Part shown: positions 36,908 through 45,752 of the stretch, piece by piece
How positions within the stretch are numbered: the first letter of the stretch is position 1
How the letters are laid out: each line of letters begins with the position of its first letter
From: Rheinheimera sp. A13L
GTDB lineage: Bacteria; Pseudomonadota; Gammaproteobacteria; Enterobacterales; Alteromonadaceae
Direction of reading: 5' to 3'
NCBI RefSeq assembly: GCF_000217935.1
Contig: NZ_AFHI01000012.1
Coordinates: 294,116 to 358,115 of the forward strand
DNA length: 64,000 nucleotides
Notes under the pieces: generated by a model
Database searches by the model: none
What the model saw: the letters and a program-made list of their open reading frames with translations, nothing else
Told to the model about the DNA's origin: nothing
Made by a program: the position numbers and the translations under genes

Positions 36908-37918
36908 ATGAACAACTTCAGATTCAGCATTAAAAGCATTGGTTTTGATGAAAATTATCAGCCGGCAGACAATACCCGTATCACCACCAACTTTGCCAAT
37001 TTAGCTCGTGGTGAGCGCCGTCAGCAGAATCTTCGCAACACCCTGGCCATGATCAACAACCGTTTTAATAGCCTGGTGGGTTGGGATAACCCAAACTCAG
37101 ATCGTTATTCTGTGCAGCTGGATATTATTTCTGTGGCTATCCAGATAGAAGGCACCAGCGAAAGCGATGACCATAAGTTCCCGGCCATTGAAGTATTAAA
37201 AACCACCATTATCGACAACAAAACCAGGCAACGTATTGAAGGCATTGTTGGCAATAACTTTTCCTCTTATGTGCGGGATTATGACTTCAGCCTGGTGCTG
37301 CCGGAACATAACAAAAACCAGCCTAGGTTCAGCGTCCCGGATCAGTTTGGCGATCTGCATGGCAAACTCTTCCAATTTTTTGTCAATTCAGAAGCTTACC
37401 AGCAACACTTTCACAAACCACCTGTGATTTGCCTCAGTGTGTCCGACAACAAAACTTATCAGCGCACCACCAATCAGCATCCTGTTTTAGGGGTGGAATA
37501 CCAGCCAAATGAAAGCTCATTAACAGAGCAATACTTCAAAAAAATGGGCTTAGAGGTTCGCTACTTTATGCCTGCTGGCAGCGCCGCACCTTTGGCTTTT
37601 TACTTCTTTGGCGACTTGCTAAACGACTACAGCAATCTGGAGCTGGCAAGCACCATCAGCACCATGGAAACCTTTCAACGCATTTACCGGCCTGAAATTT
37701 ACAACGCCCATACCCCGGCCGGAGAGCGTTATCAGCCCAATTTAAAAAACCGCGATCACACAGTCACAGACATAGTGTACGACAGAGAAGAGCGCAGCCG
37801 ATTAGCGGTGGAACAAGGCAAGTTTGCCCACGAGCACTTTATTAAGCCGCACCATGCCCTGTTAAGCCGTGTGCTTGAACAAAGCCCAACAGTCCTTAGA
37901 GCACAGAATTTAATTTAA
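36908..37918 (+). CDS. mesX: DUF1852 protein MesX, partner of the methionine synthase MesD
   Basis: A 336-residue cytoplasmic protein of the DUF1852 family. The N-terminal block FSIKSIGFDENYQPADNTR is recognisable. Family members are co-transcribed with and needed by MesD, the folate-independent methionine synthase, in an oxygen-dependent reaction. The gene precedes mesD by about 18 bp, with a suitable purine-rich site upstream of the ATG. Tandem MetJ boxes in front fit a methionine biosynthesis role. Confidence 0.88.
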   Translation: MNNFRFSIKSIGFDENYQPADNTRITTNFANLARGERRQQNLRNTLAMINNRFNSLVGWDNPNSDRYSVQLDIISVAIQIEGTSESDDHKFPAIEVLKTTIIDNKTRQRIEGIVGNNFSSYVRDYDFSLVLPEHNKNQPRFSVPDQFGDLHGKLFQFFVNSEAYQQHFHKPPVICLSVSDNKTYQRTTNQHPVLGVEYQPNESSLTEQYFKKMGLEVRYFMPAGSAAPLAFYFFGDLLNDYSNLELASTISTMETFQRIYRPEIYNAHTPAGERYQPNLKNRDHTVTDIVYDREERSRLAVEQGKFAHEHFIKPHHALLSRVLEQSPTVLRAQNLI

Positions 37919-37936
37919 CCAAAGAGCGACCTATTG

Positions 37937-38977
37937 ATGAACAAATTACTTCCAACTTCAACGGCCGGCAGCTTACCTAAACCTTCCTGGCTGGCCCAGC
38001 CTGAAACCTTATGGTCGCCATGGAAATTGCAGGCTCAGGAATTAACGGACGGCAAACAGGACGCTTTACGTTTGTCGCTGCACGAACAACAACAGGCTGG
38101 TATTGATATTGTCAGTGACGGCGAACAATCGCGCCAACACTTTGTCACCACCTTTATCGAGCATCTGGACGGCGTTGATTTTGCAAAACGCGAAACTGTG
38201 CGTATTCGTAACCGCTACGACGCCAGCGTGCCAACTGTGGTCGGTGCCGTAAGCAGGCAAAAACCGGTTTTTGTCGAAGATGCCAAATTTTTACGTCAGC
38301 AAACCAAGCAGCCCATCAAATGGGCGCTGCCAGGCCCTATGACCATGATTGATACATTGCACGACGCGCATTACAAAAGCCGCGAAAAACTGGCCTTTGA
38401 GTTTGCCAAAATTCTGAATCAGGAAGCCAAAGAACTGGTAGAGGCTGGTGTGGACATTATCCAGTTTGATGAGCCCGCCTTTAATGTGTTTTTTGATGAA
38501 GTAAACGACTGGGGTATTGCCGCTTTAGAACAAGCCGCCGACGGCCTGAAACAGCTGCACTGCGAAACCGCGGTGCATATTTGTTATGGTTACGGCATTA
38601 AAGCCAACACCGACTGGAAACAAACTTTGGGCTCTGAATGGCGTCAGTACGAAGCAGTCTTTCCTAAACTACAGCAATCCAGCATCGATATTATCTCGCT
38701 GGAATGCCACAACTCACGGGTTCCAATGGAGCTGTTGGAACTTATCCGCGGCAAAAAAGTGATGGTAGGCGCTATAGATGTCGCCAACCACAACATTGAA
38801 ACGCCGGAAGAAGTAGCAGCTACTTTGCGCCAGGCCCTGCAATTTGTCGACGCTCACCACCTCTACCCATGCACCAACTGCGGCATGGCCCCGTTACCCC
38901 GTCATATTGCACGAGGCAAACTGAATGCATTAGCAGCAGGTGCAGAGATAGTGCGCCGGGAGCTGGCGGCGAGGTAA
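37937..38977 (+). CDS. mesD: Folate-independent methionine synthase MesD
   Basis: A 346-residue enzyme equal to the C-terminal catalytic half of cobalamin-independent MetE. The zinc-site elements are HICYGYG near residue 215, LECHNSR near 255 and PCTNCGMAP near 312. The N-terminal MetE domain, which binds 5-methyl-tetrahydrofolate, is absent, as in the MesA-D 'core' synthases. Co-transcription with mesX assigns it to MesD. The methyl donor of MesD is not established from sequence. I chose the ATG at 37937 over the adjacent TTG. Confidence 0.88.
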   Translation: MNKLLPTSTAGSLPKPSWLAQPETLWSPWKLQAQELTDGKQDALRLSLHEQQQAGIDIVSDGEQSRQHFVTTFIEHLDGVDFAKRETVRIRNRYDASVPTVVGAVSRQKPVFVEDAKFLRQQTKQPIKWALPGPMTMIDTLHDAHYKSREKLAFEFAKILNQEAKELVEAGVDIIQFDEPAFNVFFDEVNDWGIAALEQAADGLKQLHCETAVHICYGYGIKANTDWKQTLGSEWRQYEAVFPKLQQSSIDIISLECHNSRVPMELLELIRGKKVMVGAIDVANHNIETPEEVAATLRQALQFVDAHHLYPCTNCGMAPLPRHIARGKLNALAAGAEIVRRELAAR

Positions 38978-39225
38978 TAATGGGTTGAATACGGCATTGC
39001 GGGGTGACTTTTTGGTTGCCCTCGCCTACTACTTAGAATTGGGATATTACCAGAGCATCAGTTATTGCAAAGTGAATAAGCAGTTCTCAGAACTTATGCT
39101 GGGGCAGTTATGTTGCCGGAGTTTCAAGGTCATCTTGACTTGTCTGGTCTTATGCAGTGTTTTCTATATCGGTCATAGCAAACTCCAAAATTCCAACACA
39201 CCACCAAGCTAAAAAAACTACAACG

Positions 39226-39510
39226 TCACAATCTGGATAATGCAGCTTTGTATACTTGGTTGCGATCTCTTTTCCCTACTGCCACAACAGAGACCACAAT
39301 CTCCAGATCCCGAACCTGATACACAAGGCGGTAACCAGCGCTGAGTAACTTGATTTTGTAACAGTCCTTCATGCCCCGAAGCTTTGCAGATTCAACATGA
39401 GGAGCATCAAGGCGCTCTATCAGCTTTTTCTTAAATTGTTCCCGAATCAAAGGTTCCAGCTTTTTCCATTCTTTCAAAGCTTCTTCTTTAAAAACCAGCT
39501 TATAGGTCAT
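39226..39510 (-). CDS. stbE: StbE/RelE-like toxin
   Basis: A 94-residue RelE-superfamily mRNA interferase or gyrase-type toxin. Visible features are YKLVFKEEALKEWKKL at the start, KLRGMKDCYKIKL near residue 42, AGYRLVYQV near 56 and VVAVGKRDR near 72. It begins 11 bp inside the antitoxin gene, so expression is coupled. All core residues of the fold appear intact. Confidence 0.88.
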   Translation of the reverse strand: MTYKLVFKEEALKEWKKLEPLIREQFKKKLIERLDAPHVESAKLRGMKDCYKIKLLSAGYRLVYQVRDLEIVVSVVAVGKRDRNQVYKAALSRL

Positions 39511-39754
39511 TAATATCGACCTCAACCTCCGGCTGATCAGCTCTTGCCGCAACTAAAGCCGCCAGCTCTAAATCCTCCAGACGCTCCATTAAAGCTTCAT
39601 AAGTTGCGGCAGGTACGCAGTAAAAAGCAGGCTGATTATGGCTAAGCACAGCCACAGGAAACCCCTCACCCTGCGCAACTACCGCCATAGGGTTCTTTTT
39701 CAGTTCCGTAATACTGCTGGTTCGTTCCGCCAGAATGCTGTGTACAGTTGCCAT
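39500..39754 (-). CDS. stbD: StbD antitoxin (Phd/YefM family)
   Basis: An 84-residue antitoxin. The N-terminal segment (VHSILAERTSSITELKKNP) is the hallmark of StbD. PAFYCVPAATYEALMERLEDLEL follows, and the C-terminal acidic tail (EVEVDIND) probably masks the toxin. The product should bind its own promoter, where a tandem 12 bp repeat is present at 39787-39810. Confidence 0.9.
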   Translation of the reverse strand: MATVHSILAERTSSITELKKNPMAVVAQGEGFPVAVLSHNQPAFYCVPAATYEALMERLEDLELAALVAARADQPEVEVDINDL

Positions 39755-39786
39755 GTGAAGTTCACCTTTAAATCGACACTTAATAT

Positions 39787-39810
39787 AGGTCTTATTTTAG
39801 GTTTTATTTT
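39787..39810 (-). promoter_or_regulatory. Tandem 12 bp repeat in the stbDE promoter
   Basis: AGGTCTTATTTT (39787-39798) is followed directly by AGGTTTTATTTT (39799-39810), with one difference. It lies about 35 bp upstream of the stbD ATG on the minus strand, next to a TATATT-like -10. This is a probable binding site for the StbD or StbDE complex. Confidence 0.45.
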
Positions 39811-40046
39811 CAGTTTAATCCAGCGCTTTGCTCCCTTTAGTTTTTTAACTGCTGTTTAGTTTTTTATCGTTATTGCTGTTCAATAGATAACGTAGCCGAT
39901 AGTAACTAACTGTTCCCCACAAACCCATGTTTGCTTTTAGAAACAACCGTTGTTATGGTAGTTTTTTAACCATCGCCGCAATTAGAAATAAATAATTAGC
40001 AGACGACAAAGGCGATGGGTATTCAAGCAAGCCAGAGAGGGATTTT

Positions 40047-43000
40047 ATGGTTGTTGAGCAGCAGTTGGAACGTGCGCGTCTTGAATTACTTGATATGGGT
40101 CTTCGATCCAACCCTCAACTGAATTACCGCAGCGGCAGCAAAGCCCTCGACATTATTGATGAACAATCTGCCAAGATTTTTGAAATGCTGGTTGAGCAGG
40201 AAAACACACTCAGCTTTTTACCGCTGCCTGAAGCTTATCAACAAAAAATTGCCGACAACGAAGATGAAGGAAGCTTCTTTCAGTCGGACGACGACTCCGA
40301 ATTACCACCGCTTGATTTGTATCTGGAACAAAAGAAAGGCGCTGCACGCTTTAGCGATAAATACCTGCAAACTGGGCTGATACCAGCAAAGCTGGATAAA
40401 GCACTGCTGAAACTCGAAACTGAAGCTCATACCATGCTGCAGGAACAAGGTGTTGAGGTTCTGTATCTGGCTCTTGGTTTTTTACAGTGGAATGAGCCCA
40501 CCAACTCATCAGTTTCAAGGTATGCGCCGTTAATTCTGATCCCTGTCGAACTTACCCGATCATCAGCCCGCGACAGCTTCAAGTTGCGTTATACAGGCGA
40601 AGAGCTGGGCTCAAACCTGACTTTAGCGGCAAAACTCAGAACAGAATTTAAGTTACTACTGCCCACCTATTCTGATGAAATGACGGTTTCGAATTATTAT
40701 CAAGCGGTGACAGATGCAATTGCTGCGCAGCCTTCGTGGCGAGTGCATCAGGACAAAATTGGTTTGGGGCTGTTCTCTTTTGGCAAGTTTCAGATGTATA
40801 TGGATCTTGACCCATCCGGCTGGCCTGAAGGAAAAAAACCATCGCAGTTGCCTTTGATTGGCCGCTTATTCCGGGATGGTTTTGACCACAATGCAGAGAT
40901 TAACCCAGATGAACTGAATCATCCGGAAAAACTCCACTTAGTAAAAGACGCCGACTCCAGCCAGATTGAAGCCATCCTCGCCATGAAATCTGGTGCAGAT
41001 CTTATAATCCAAGGCCCGCCAGGCACAGGCAAATCCCAAACCATCACCAACATCATTGCTGAAGCCGTTGCTTTGGGTAAAAAAGTACTGTTTGTGGCGC
41101 AAAAAATGGCTGCGCTTGAGGTGGTAAAAAAACGCCTGGATGAAACTCATATGGGCTTTGCCGTACTGGAACTACACAGCCACAAAAGTACTAAAAAAGC
41201 TGTGCTGGGATCTATTGCTGAGTCGCTCGAACAAGGTCGGCCACAAACCGGAAACCGCCAGCAAGAGCTGTCGGATTTAGCAGAGTCAAAGGCCTCACTG
41301 GATGCTTATGTACATGCCATTCGCGCCCCTGTTTTGCGTAGTGGCCTTAATTATATTGAAGCGTTAGGCTCCTTATTGCAGCTGAAAACAAAAGATCCCG
41401 AAAGCTCTTTGCCAGCTTTGCCCTTTAGTTGTTTTGAACAATGGACAGCAGAACAATACAGCAATGCCAGAAAACTGGTGGCTGAATTAGTGCAGCAACT
41501 GGAACGTGTTGGTGTGCCTGCAACTCATCCTTTTGCTATGTCTGGCCGCACGGACTTTTCTCCTGCATTGCAGCAGGCGTTGACCTCAGCTTTAGCAGAA
41601 ACAAGCCAATTGCTTAGCCAACTTGATGCACAAACTCAAACCGTCAGTGCATTTCTGAAGCTTGAAAAACCACAAAGCTTGCAACAAGTTACCCCACTGA
41701 TTTCAACAACAAGCTGGCTGTCCGAAGTGCCAGATCTTAAACAGGTTAAAGTAAATAACTCCTTATGGGCTGTTGAACAAAAGCGGATTGATAACGGCCT
41801 GGCTTGTTTAGCCAATTTCTTAACCTTAAAAGCCAGCTGCGAACAACACTTTATCGCTCAGGCACTGGATGCCGATTTGCTGAGTATCCGCCAGGGCTTG
41901 ATTGGCAAAACAGATAAATGGTGGCGTTTCCTATCGTCCAGCTATCGACAAGCAAAAGCTAACTTAGCTGGACTTTGGCGTGGCACTCTGCCCGCTTCGT
42001 CTGCTGACTGGCTCACTGCATTAGATACAGCCCTAGCTTACCAAAGCGCGAAAAAAGAGCTGGCCAGCTACCAAGCTATTCTGTCTGAAGTCTTTGGCAC
42101 GCAGTGGCAAGGCGAGTTTTCAGAGCATGCTGAACTAACTCAAATCCATAGCTGGATCAGCACCTTTTATGCAAAGGTAAATCGTCTTGAATTGTCGCAG
42201 TCATTGGCTGAACTGATTGATACAGGCGTTGATAAAAAGCTGCTGCGCGACCAGGCGAACTCACTAACGACACTCTGCAACGCCATTGCAGTACAGGCGC
42301 AAACGCTGAAAGAGCTGATACAAATCCCAACCAGCAATCCAAACCATGACTTAGCAGCCATGCAATTTACCCAGCTAAATGCTTTATTAGAAGGTTGGAA
42401 AAACTCAGCCCTACTTTATGATTTTGCACGCTATAACCAGATCATTCAGGCCTTTGAGCCTTATAAAATCAAAGCATTTACTGAACTGGCGTACTCATGG
42501 CATACAGCTCCAGACCTTCTAATGACGGTATTCGAACTTAGTTATTACCGTGGTTTGGTTGATCATGCCTACGACAGCTCAGAAGCCATACGGCGCTTTG
42601 ACCGCAATAAACATGAGCAAAGCCTGCGCGACTTTAAACGTATTGATGGCAACAGTTTGTTTTTCGCCCAGGAGCTGTTGGTAAACACCTTGTACGAGCG
42701 CTTACCCAAGAAAACAGCCAAAGGCGAAATGGAACTGGTGCTGCGCGAAATGGGTAAGAAAAAGCGCCATATTCCTATCCGAAAGCTGCTGGCTGAAGCC
42801 GGTAACGTGATCCAGCAAGTAAAACCTATTTTTATGATGAGCCCTATGTCCATCGCCACTTATCTGAAACAAGGTGCTTTGGATTTTGATCTGGTGATCT
42901 TTGACGAAGCCAGCCAAATTCCAGCCCCTGATGCTTTGGGCGCCATGCTGCGTGGGCGGCAGGTGATTGTGGTGGGTGACAGTAAGCAAATGCCACCAAG

Positions 43001-44804
43001 CAACTTGTTTGGTAAAGCCGTTGAACTGGAAGAAGAAGAGCTGGAAAGCAGTGCTACCGCTGAAATGGAAAGTATTCTGGCGTTAATGGAAGCCCGCGGC
43101 GCAGCAAGTAAAATGCTGCGCTGGCACTATCGCTCCCGCCACGATTCGCTGATAGCAGTGTCCAACGACCAGTTTTATAAAAACAAGTTAGTGGCCTTCC
43201 CAAGCCCGGGTTTTCATCCCGATGCAACAGGGCTGAAGTTTCATCATTTGCCGGAAACCCATTACGACAAAGGCGGTTCACGCACCAATCCAGGCGAAGT
43301 AAAAGCTGTGGTTGCGGCCGTATTAAACCATGCGTTAAGCAAACCTCACCTGTCCTTAGGTGTTGTGGCTTTTAGCCTTTCACAGCGTGATGCCATATTG
43401 CTTGAGCTGGAAAAAGAGCGCCGCCTACACCCTGAAACCGACGAATTCTTTGCACGACATGCAGGTGGCGATGAGTTTTTTGTAAAGAACTTAGAGAACG
43501 TACAGGGCGATGAGCGCGACGTTATTTACATCAGTATTTGTTATGGCAAAACCAGCACAGGCCAACTGAGCCAGAATTTTGGCCTGCTGAATAAACCCGG
43601 TGGTGAACGGCGCTTAAACGTGTTGATCTCACGCGCACGGCTGGCAATGGAAGTCTTTGCCAACTTCAAAGGTGACGAGCTGAAAGTTGAAGCAGACAGC
43701 CCTTTTGGTGTGCGTTCGCTGCAAATCTTTTTGCAATTTGCCGAATCAGGCCTGCTGAACAAAGCCCATGAAAAAGAGCAGGAACAAAACTTTGCTTTTG
43801 GTGCCCTGCTGCATCAGGCGATCCAGCGTTTAGGTTATCAGGTAGCCACCCGGGTCGGCAGTCAGGGTTATTACATCGACTTAGCCATCAAGCATCCGGA
43901 CGACCCCAGTAAATTTGTATTGGCATTGGAATACGACGGCGCAGGTTATTATCAGGCAGCTTCAGCCCGCGACCGTGAACGGCTGCGGCAAAGTGTGCTG
44001 GAAGGCCTTGGCTGGAGCTTTGGACGCATTTGGTCCACCGACTGGTTCCGCGATCCAGAGGCTGAATTACATCGCCTGAAAGTATTGATAGATAAAGCCA
44101 TAACCCAACACAACGAGCTGATGGTATCGATAGCGGCACAAGCCAATTGCACCAAGCAAGTGAGAAAACAGGTTGCCACACCGGAGCTTGTTGCTGCGCC
44201 TATTCTGCGGGTAGAGGAAGAACAACCAGAGTTTGAAGCCTGCACTACGCCTTATAAAAAAGCCGATGTGTCTAAGCTAAATATTCCCCATGTCGATGAT
44301 TTCAGTGCCATTCCTTTAAGTATGTTGGTGCATGCGGTGGAGCGTATTGTCGAAACCGAATACCCAATATTCGCCAGCTTAGTTGCCACCCGATTAGCCA
44401 ACGCTGCAGGCCTGACACGAGTTGGTGCCAAAATTAAACGCACTGTTGATCAAGCCATAGAAAGCGCAGTAGCAAAAGGATTGATTCAGCTAGATAAAGA
44501 CGAAGTGTTATGGCCGCATGGCCGCAGCACAGTCAAATTAAGAAACTGGAACAGCGCCGACACTGCCACCCGCAAGCTTGAAAACGTCTGTGATGCAGAA
44601 CTAACCAACGCCTTATTACTGACAGTACAAGATGCACACGCTATAAGCGTAACTGATGCAGCATCCGCAGCTTTGGGTCTGTTAGGGTTTCAGCGCGCAA
44701 CGGCACAGGCTGCGGAACGAATGGCGAAGTTGGCTCAGGTACAGTGTGATAAAGGTGTGCTGGTTTGTGAGAATGAGCGGTTGAAGATTGCGAGTAAAGT
44801 TTAG
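40047..44804 (+). CDS. DUF4011 - SF1 helicase - Vsr-like nuclease - DUF3320 protein
   Basis: A 1585-residue cytoplasmic protein. The N-terminus (about 1-300) is DUF4011, opening with LLDMGLRSNPQLNYR. A superfamily 1 DNA2/NAM7-type helicase follows: Walker A GPPGTGKSQT near 323, Walker B VIFDEASQ near 950, GDSKQMPPS near 976, RSRHD near 1026, NVQGDERDV near 1150 and a C-terminal SRARLAMEVF near 1193. The long insertion between Walker A and B (about 400-900) is helical. Next is a Vsr/MTES_1575-type endonuclease with LEYDGAGYY near 1295 and GRIWSTDWF near 1328, then DUF3320 near 1400-1470. Proteins of this architecture recur in phage-defence islands. GAGAGGG lies upstream of the ATG. Confidence 0.85.
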   Translation: MVVEQQLERARLELLDMGLRSNPQLNYRSGSKALDIIDEQSAKIFEMLVEQENTLSFLPLPEAYQQKIADNEDEGSFFQSDDDSELPPLDLYLEQKKGAARFSDKYLQTGLIPAKLDKALLKLETEAHTMLQEQGVEVLYLALGFLQWNEPTNSSVSRYAPLILIPVELTRSSARDSFKLRYTGEELGSNLTLAAKLRTEFKLLLPTYSDEMTVSNYYQAVTDAIAAQPSWRVHQDKIGLGLFSFGKFQMYMDLDPSGWPEGKKPSQLPLIGRLFRDGFDHNAEINPDELNHPEKLHLVKDADSSQIEAILAMKSGADLIIQGPPGTGKSQTITNIIAEAVALGKKVLFVAQKMAALEVVKKRLDETHMGFAVLELHSHKSTKKAVLGSIAESLEQGRPQTGNRQQELSDLAESKASLDAYVHAIRAPVLRSGLNYIEALGSLLQLKTKDPESSLPALPFSCFEQWTAEQYSNARKLVAELVQQLERVGVPATHPFAMSGRTDFSPALQQALTSALAETSQLLSQLDAQTQTVSAFLKLEKPQSLQQVTPLISTTSWLSEVPDLKQVKVNNSLWAVEQKRIDNGLACLANFLTLKASCEQHFIAQALDADLLSIRQGLIGKTDKWWRFLSSSYRQAKANLAGLWRGTLPASSADWLTALDTALAYQSAKKELASYQAILSEVFGTQWQGEFSEHAELTQIHSWISTFYAKVNRLELSQSLAELIDTGVDKKLLRDQANSLTTLCNAIAVQAQTLKELIQIPTSNPNHDLAAMQFTQLNALLEGWKNSALLYDFARYNQIIQAFEPYKIKAFTELAYSWHTAPDLLMTVFELSYYRGLVDHAYDSSEAIRRFDRNKHEQSLRDFKRIDGNSLFFAQELLVNTLYERLPKKTAKGEMELVLREMGKKKRHIPIRKLLAEAGNVIQQVKPIFMMSPMSIATYLKQGALDFDLVIFDEASQIPAPDALGAMLRGRQVIVVGDSKQMPPSNLFGKAVELEEEELESSATAEMESILALMEARGAASKMLRWHYRSRHDSLIAVSNDQFYKNKLVAFPSPGFHPDATGLKFHHLPETHYDKGGSRTNPGEVKAVVAAVLNHALSKPHLSLGVVAFSLSQRDAILLELEKERRLHPETDEFFARHAGGDEFFVKNLENVQGDERDVIYISICYGKTSTGQLSQNFGLLNKPGGERRLNVLISRARLAMEVFANFKGDELKVEADSPFGVRSLQIFLQFAESGLLNKAHEKEQEQNFAFGALLHQAIQRLGYQVATRVGSQGYYIDLAIKHPDDPSKFVLALEYDGAGYYQAASARDRERLRQSVLEGLGWSFGRIWSTDWFRDPEAELHRLKVLIDKAITQHNELMVSIAAQANCTKQVRKQVATPELVAAPILRVEEEQPEFEACTTPYKKADVSKLNIPHVDDFSAIPLSMLVHAVERIVETEYPIFASLVATRLANAAGLTRVGAKIKRTVDQAIESAVAKGLIQLDKDEVLWPHGRSTVKLRNWNSADTATRKLENVCDAELTNALLLTVQDAHAISVTDAASAALGLLGFQRATAQAAERMAKLAQVQCDKGVLVCENERLKIASKV

Positions 44805-45017
44805 GACTCTCAAAACATAGGATTTTTGAGATCCATTACTCAAGTACTAGGGCAATGAGCATAACCCTAGCACCAAAACCTCCATAGGCGGTTGTTTATC
44901 TGCAATTAGTATTCATCTTGCTGATTCAAAGCTATAAGCACGTGAGAGTTTTATTAGTGCTTTTTAATCCAACACGTGTAATTATATACAGTATAAAGTC
45001 ACATATTAGATGTCATT

Positions 45018-45752
45018 ATGCTTAACCAGTTTGACCAAAATTTATCTCAAAACGAGTTCGATATTTCGAGCCAAGATGCCATTACATGGCTACATAGTTT
45101 GTCTTCAGAGTCAGTTGATTTGGTTATCACAGACCCGCCATATGAATCTTTAGAAAAACACAGGAAAATAGGTACAACCACTAGATTGAAGAATAGTAAA
45201 TCCTCTAGTAATCAATGGTTTGAAATATTTCCAAATGAACGGTTTGAAGAACTATTAATTGAGATATATAGAGTTTTGCGGAAAAACAGCCATTTTTATT
45301 TATTTTGCGATCAGGAAACGATGTTTATCGTAAAACCTATCGCCGAAAAGGTAGGCTTTAAATTTTGGAAGCCTATTGTGTGGGACAAAGTTAATATAGG
45401 GATGGGTTATCACTATAGAGCTAGGTATGAATTTATTTTATTTTTTGAGAAAGGAAAACGAAAATTAAATAACCTAGGAACACCAGATATAATCGTACAA
45501 AAAAAGATCAGAGGGGGATATCCAACAGAAAAACCAGTGCAGTTAGCTGAGGTATTAATTAGTCAAAGTAGCGTTGAGGGGAATACCGTCATAGACCCTT
45601 TTTGCGGCGCTGGCTTTGTTGGGGTAGCCTCAGAGTTACTTTTGCGTAACTTCCGAGGCAATGATATTAATGAAGAAGCTGTAAAAATAACTAAAGCTCG
45701 GATGCAGGAGGTTCGGGAGCAACATGAGATTCCGAAATTGATATCTTTTTGA
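45018..45752 (+). CDS. Orphan DNA methyltransferase (beta-class, probably N6-adenine)
   Basis: A 244-residue enzyme. Motif IV TDPPY lies near residue 39 and motif I DPFCGAG near 193, so the order is that of beta-class methylases; DPPY favours adenine N6. TEKPVQLAEVLI near 172 precedes motif I as in other members. It has no adjacent canonical restriction gene. Its 3' end overlaps the convergent DUF6575-like gene by 62 bp. The region is AT-rich compared with the flanks, pointing to transfer. The upstream ribosome binding site is weak. Confidence 0.85.
   Translation: MLNQFDQNLSQNEFDISSQDAITWLHSLSSESVDLVITDPPYESLEKHRKIGTTTRLKNSKSSSNQWFEIFPNERFEELLIEIYRVLRKNSHFYLFCDQETMFIVKPIAEKVGFKFWKPIVWDKVNIGMGYHYRARYEFILFFEKGKRKLNNLGTPDIIVQKKIRGGYPTEKPVQLAEVLISQSSVEGNTVIDPFCGAGFVGVASELLLRNFRGNDINEEAVKITKARMQEVREQHEIPKLISF

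Noticed and set aside
38985..39212. 75-codon frame after mesD with a hydrophobic segment
   Set aside because: TTG start without a ribosome binding site, odd composition, no recognisable family; treated as non-coding.
39755..40046. Possible small gene between stbD and the helicase gene
   Set aside because: Only short frames without start signals; the region is AT-rich and best explained by two divergent promoters.
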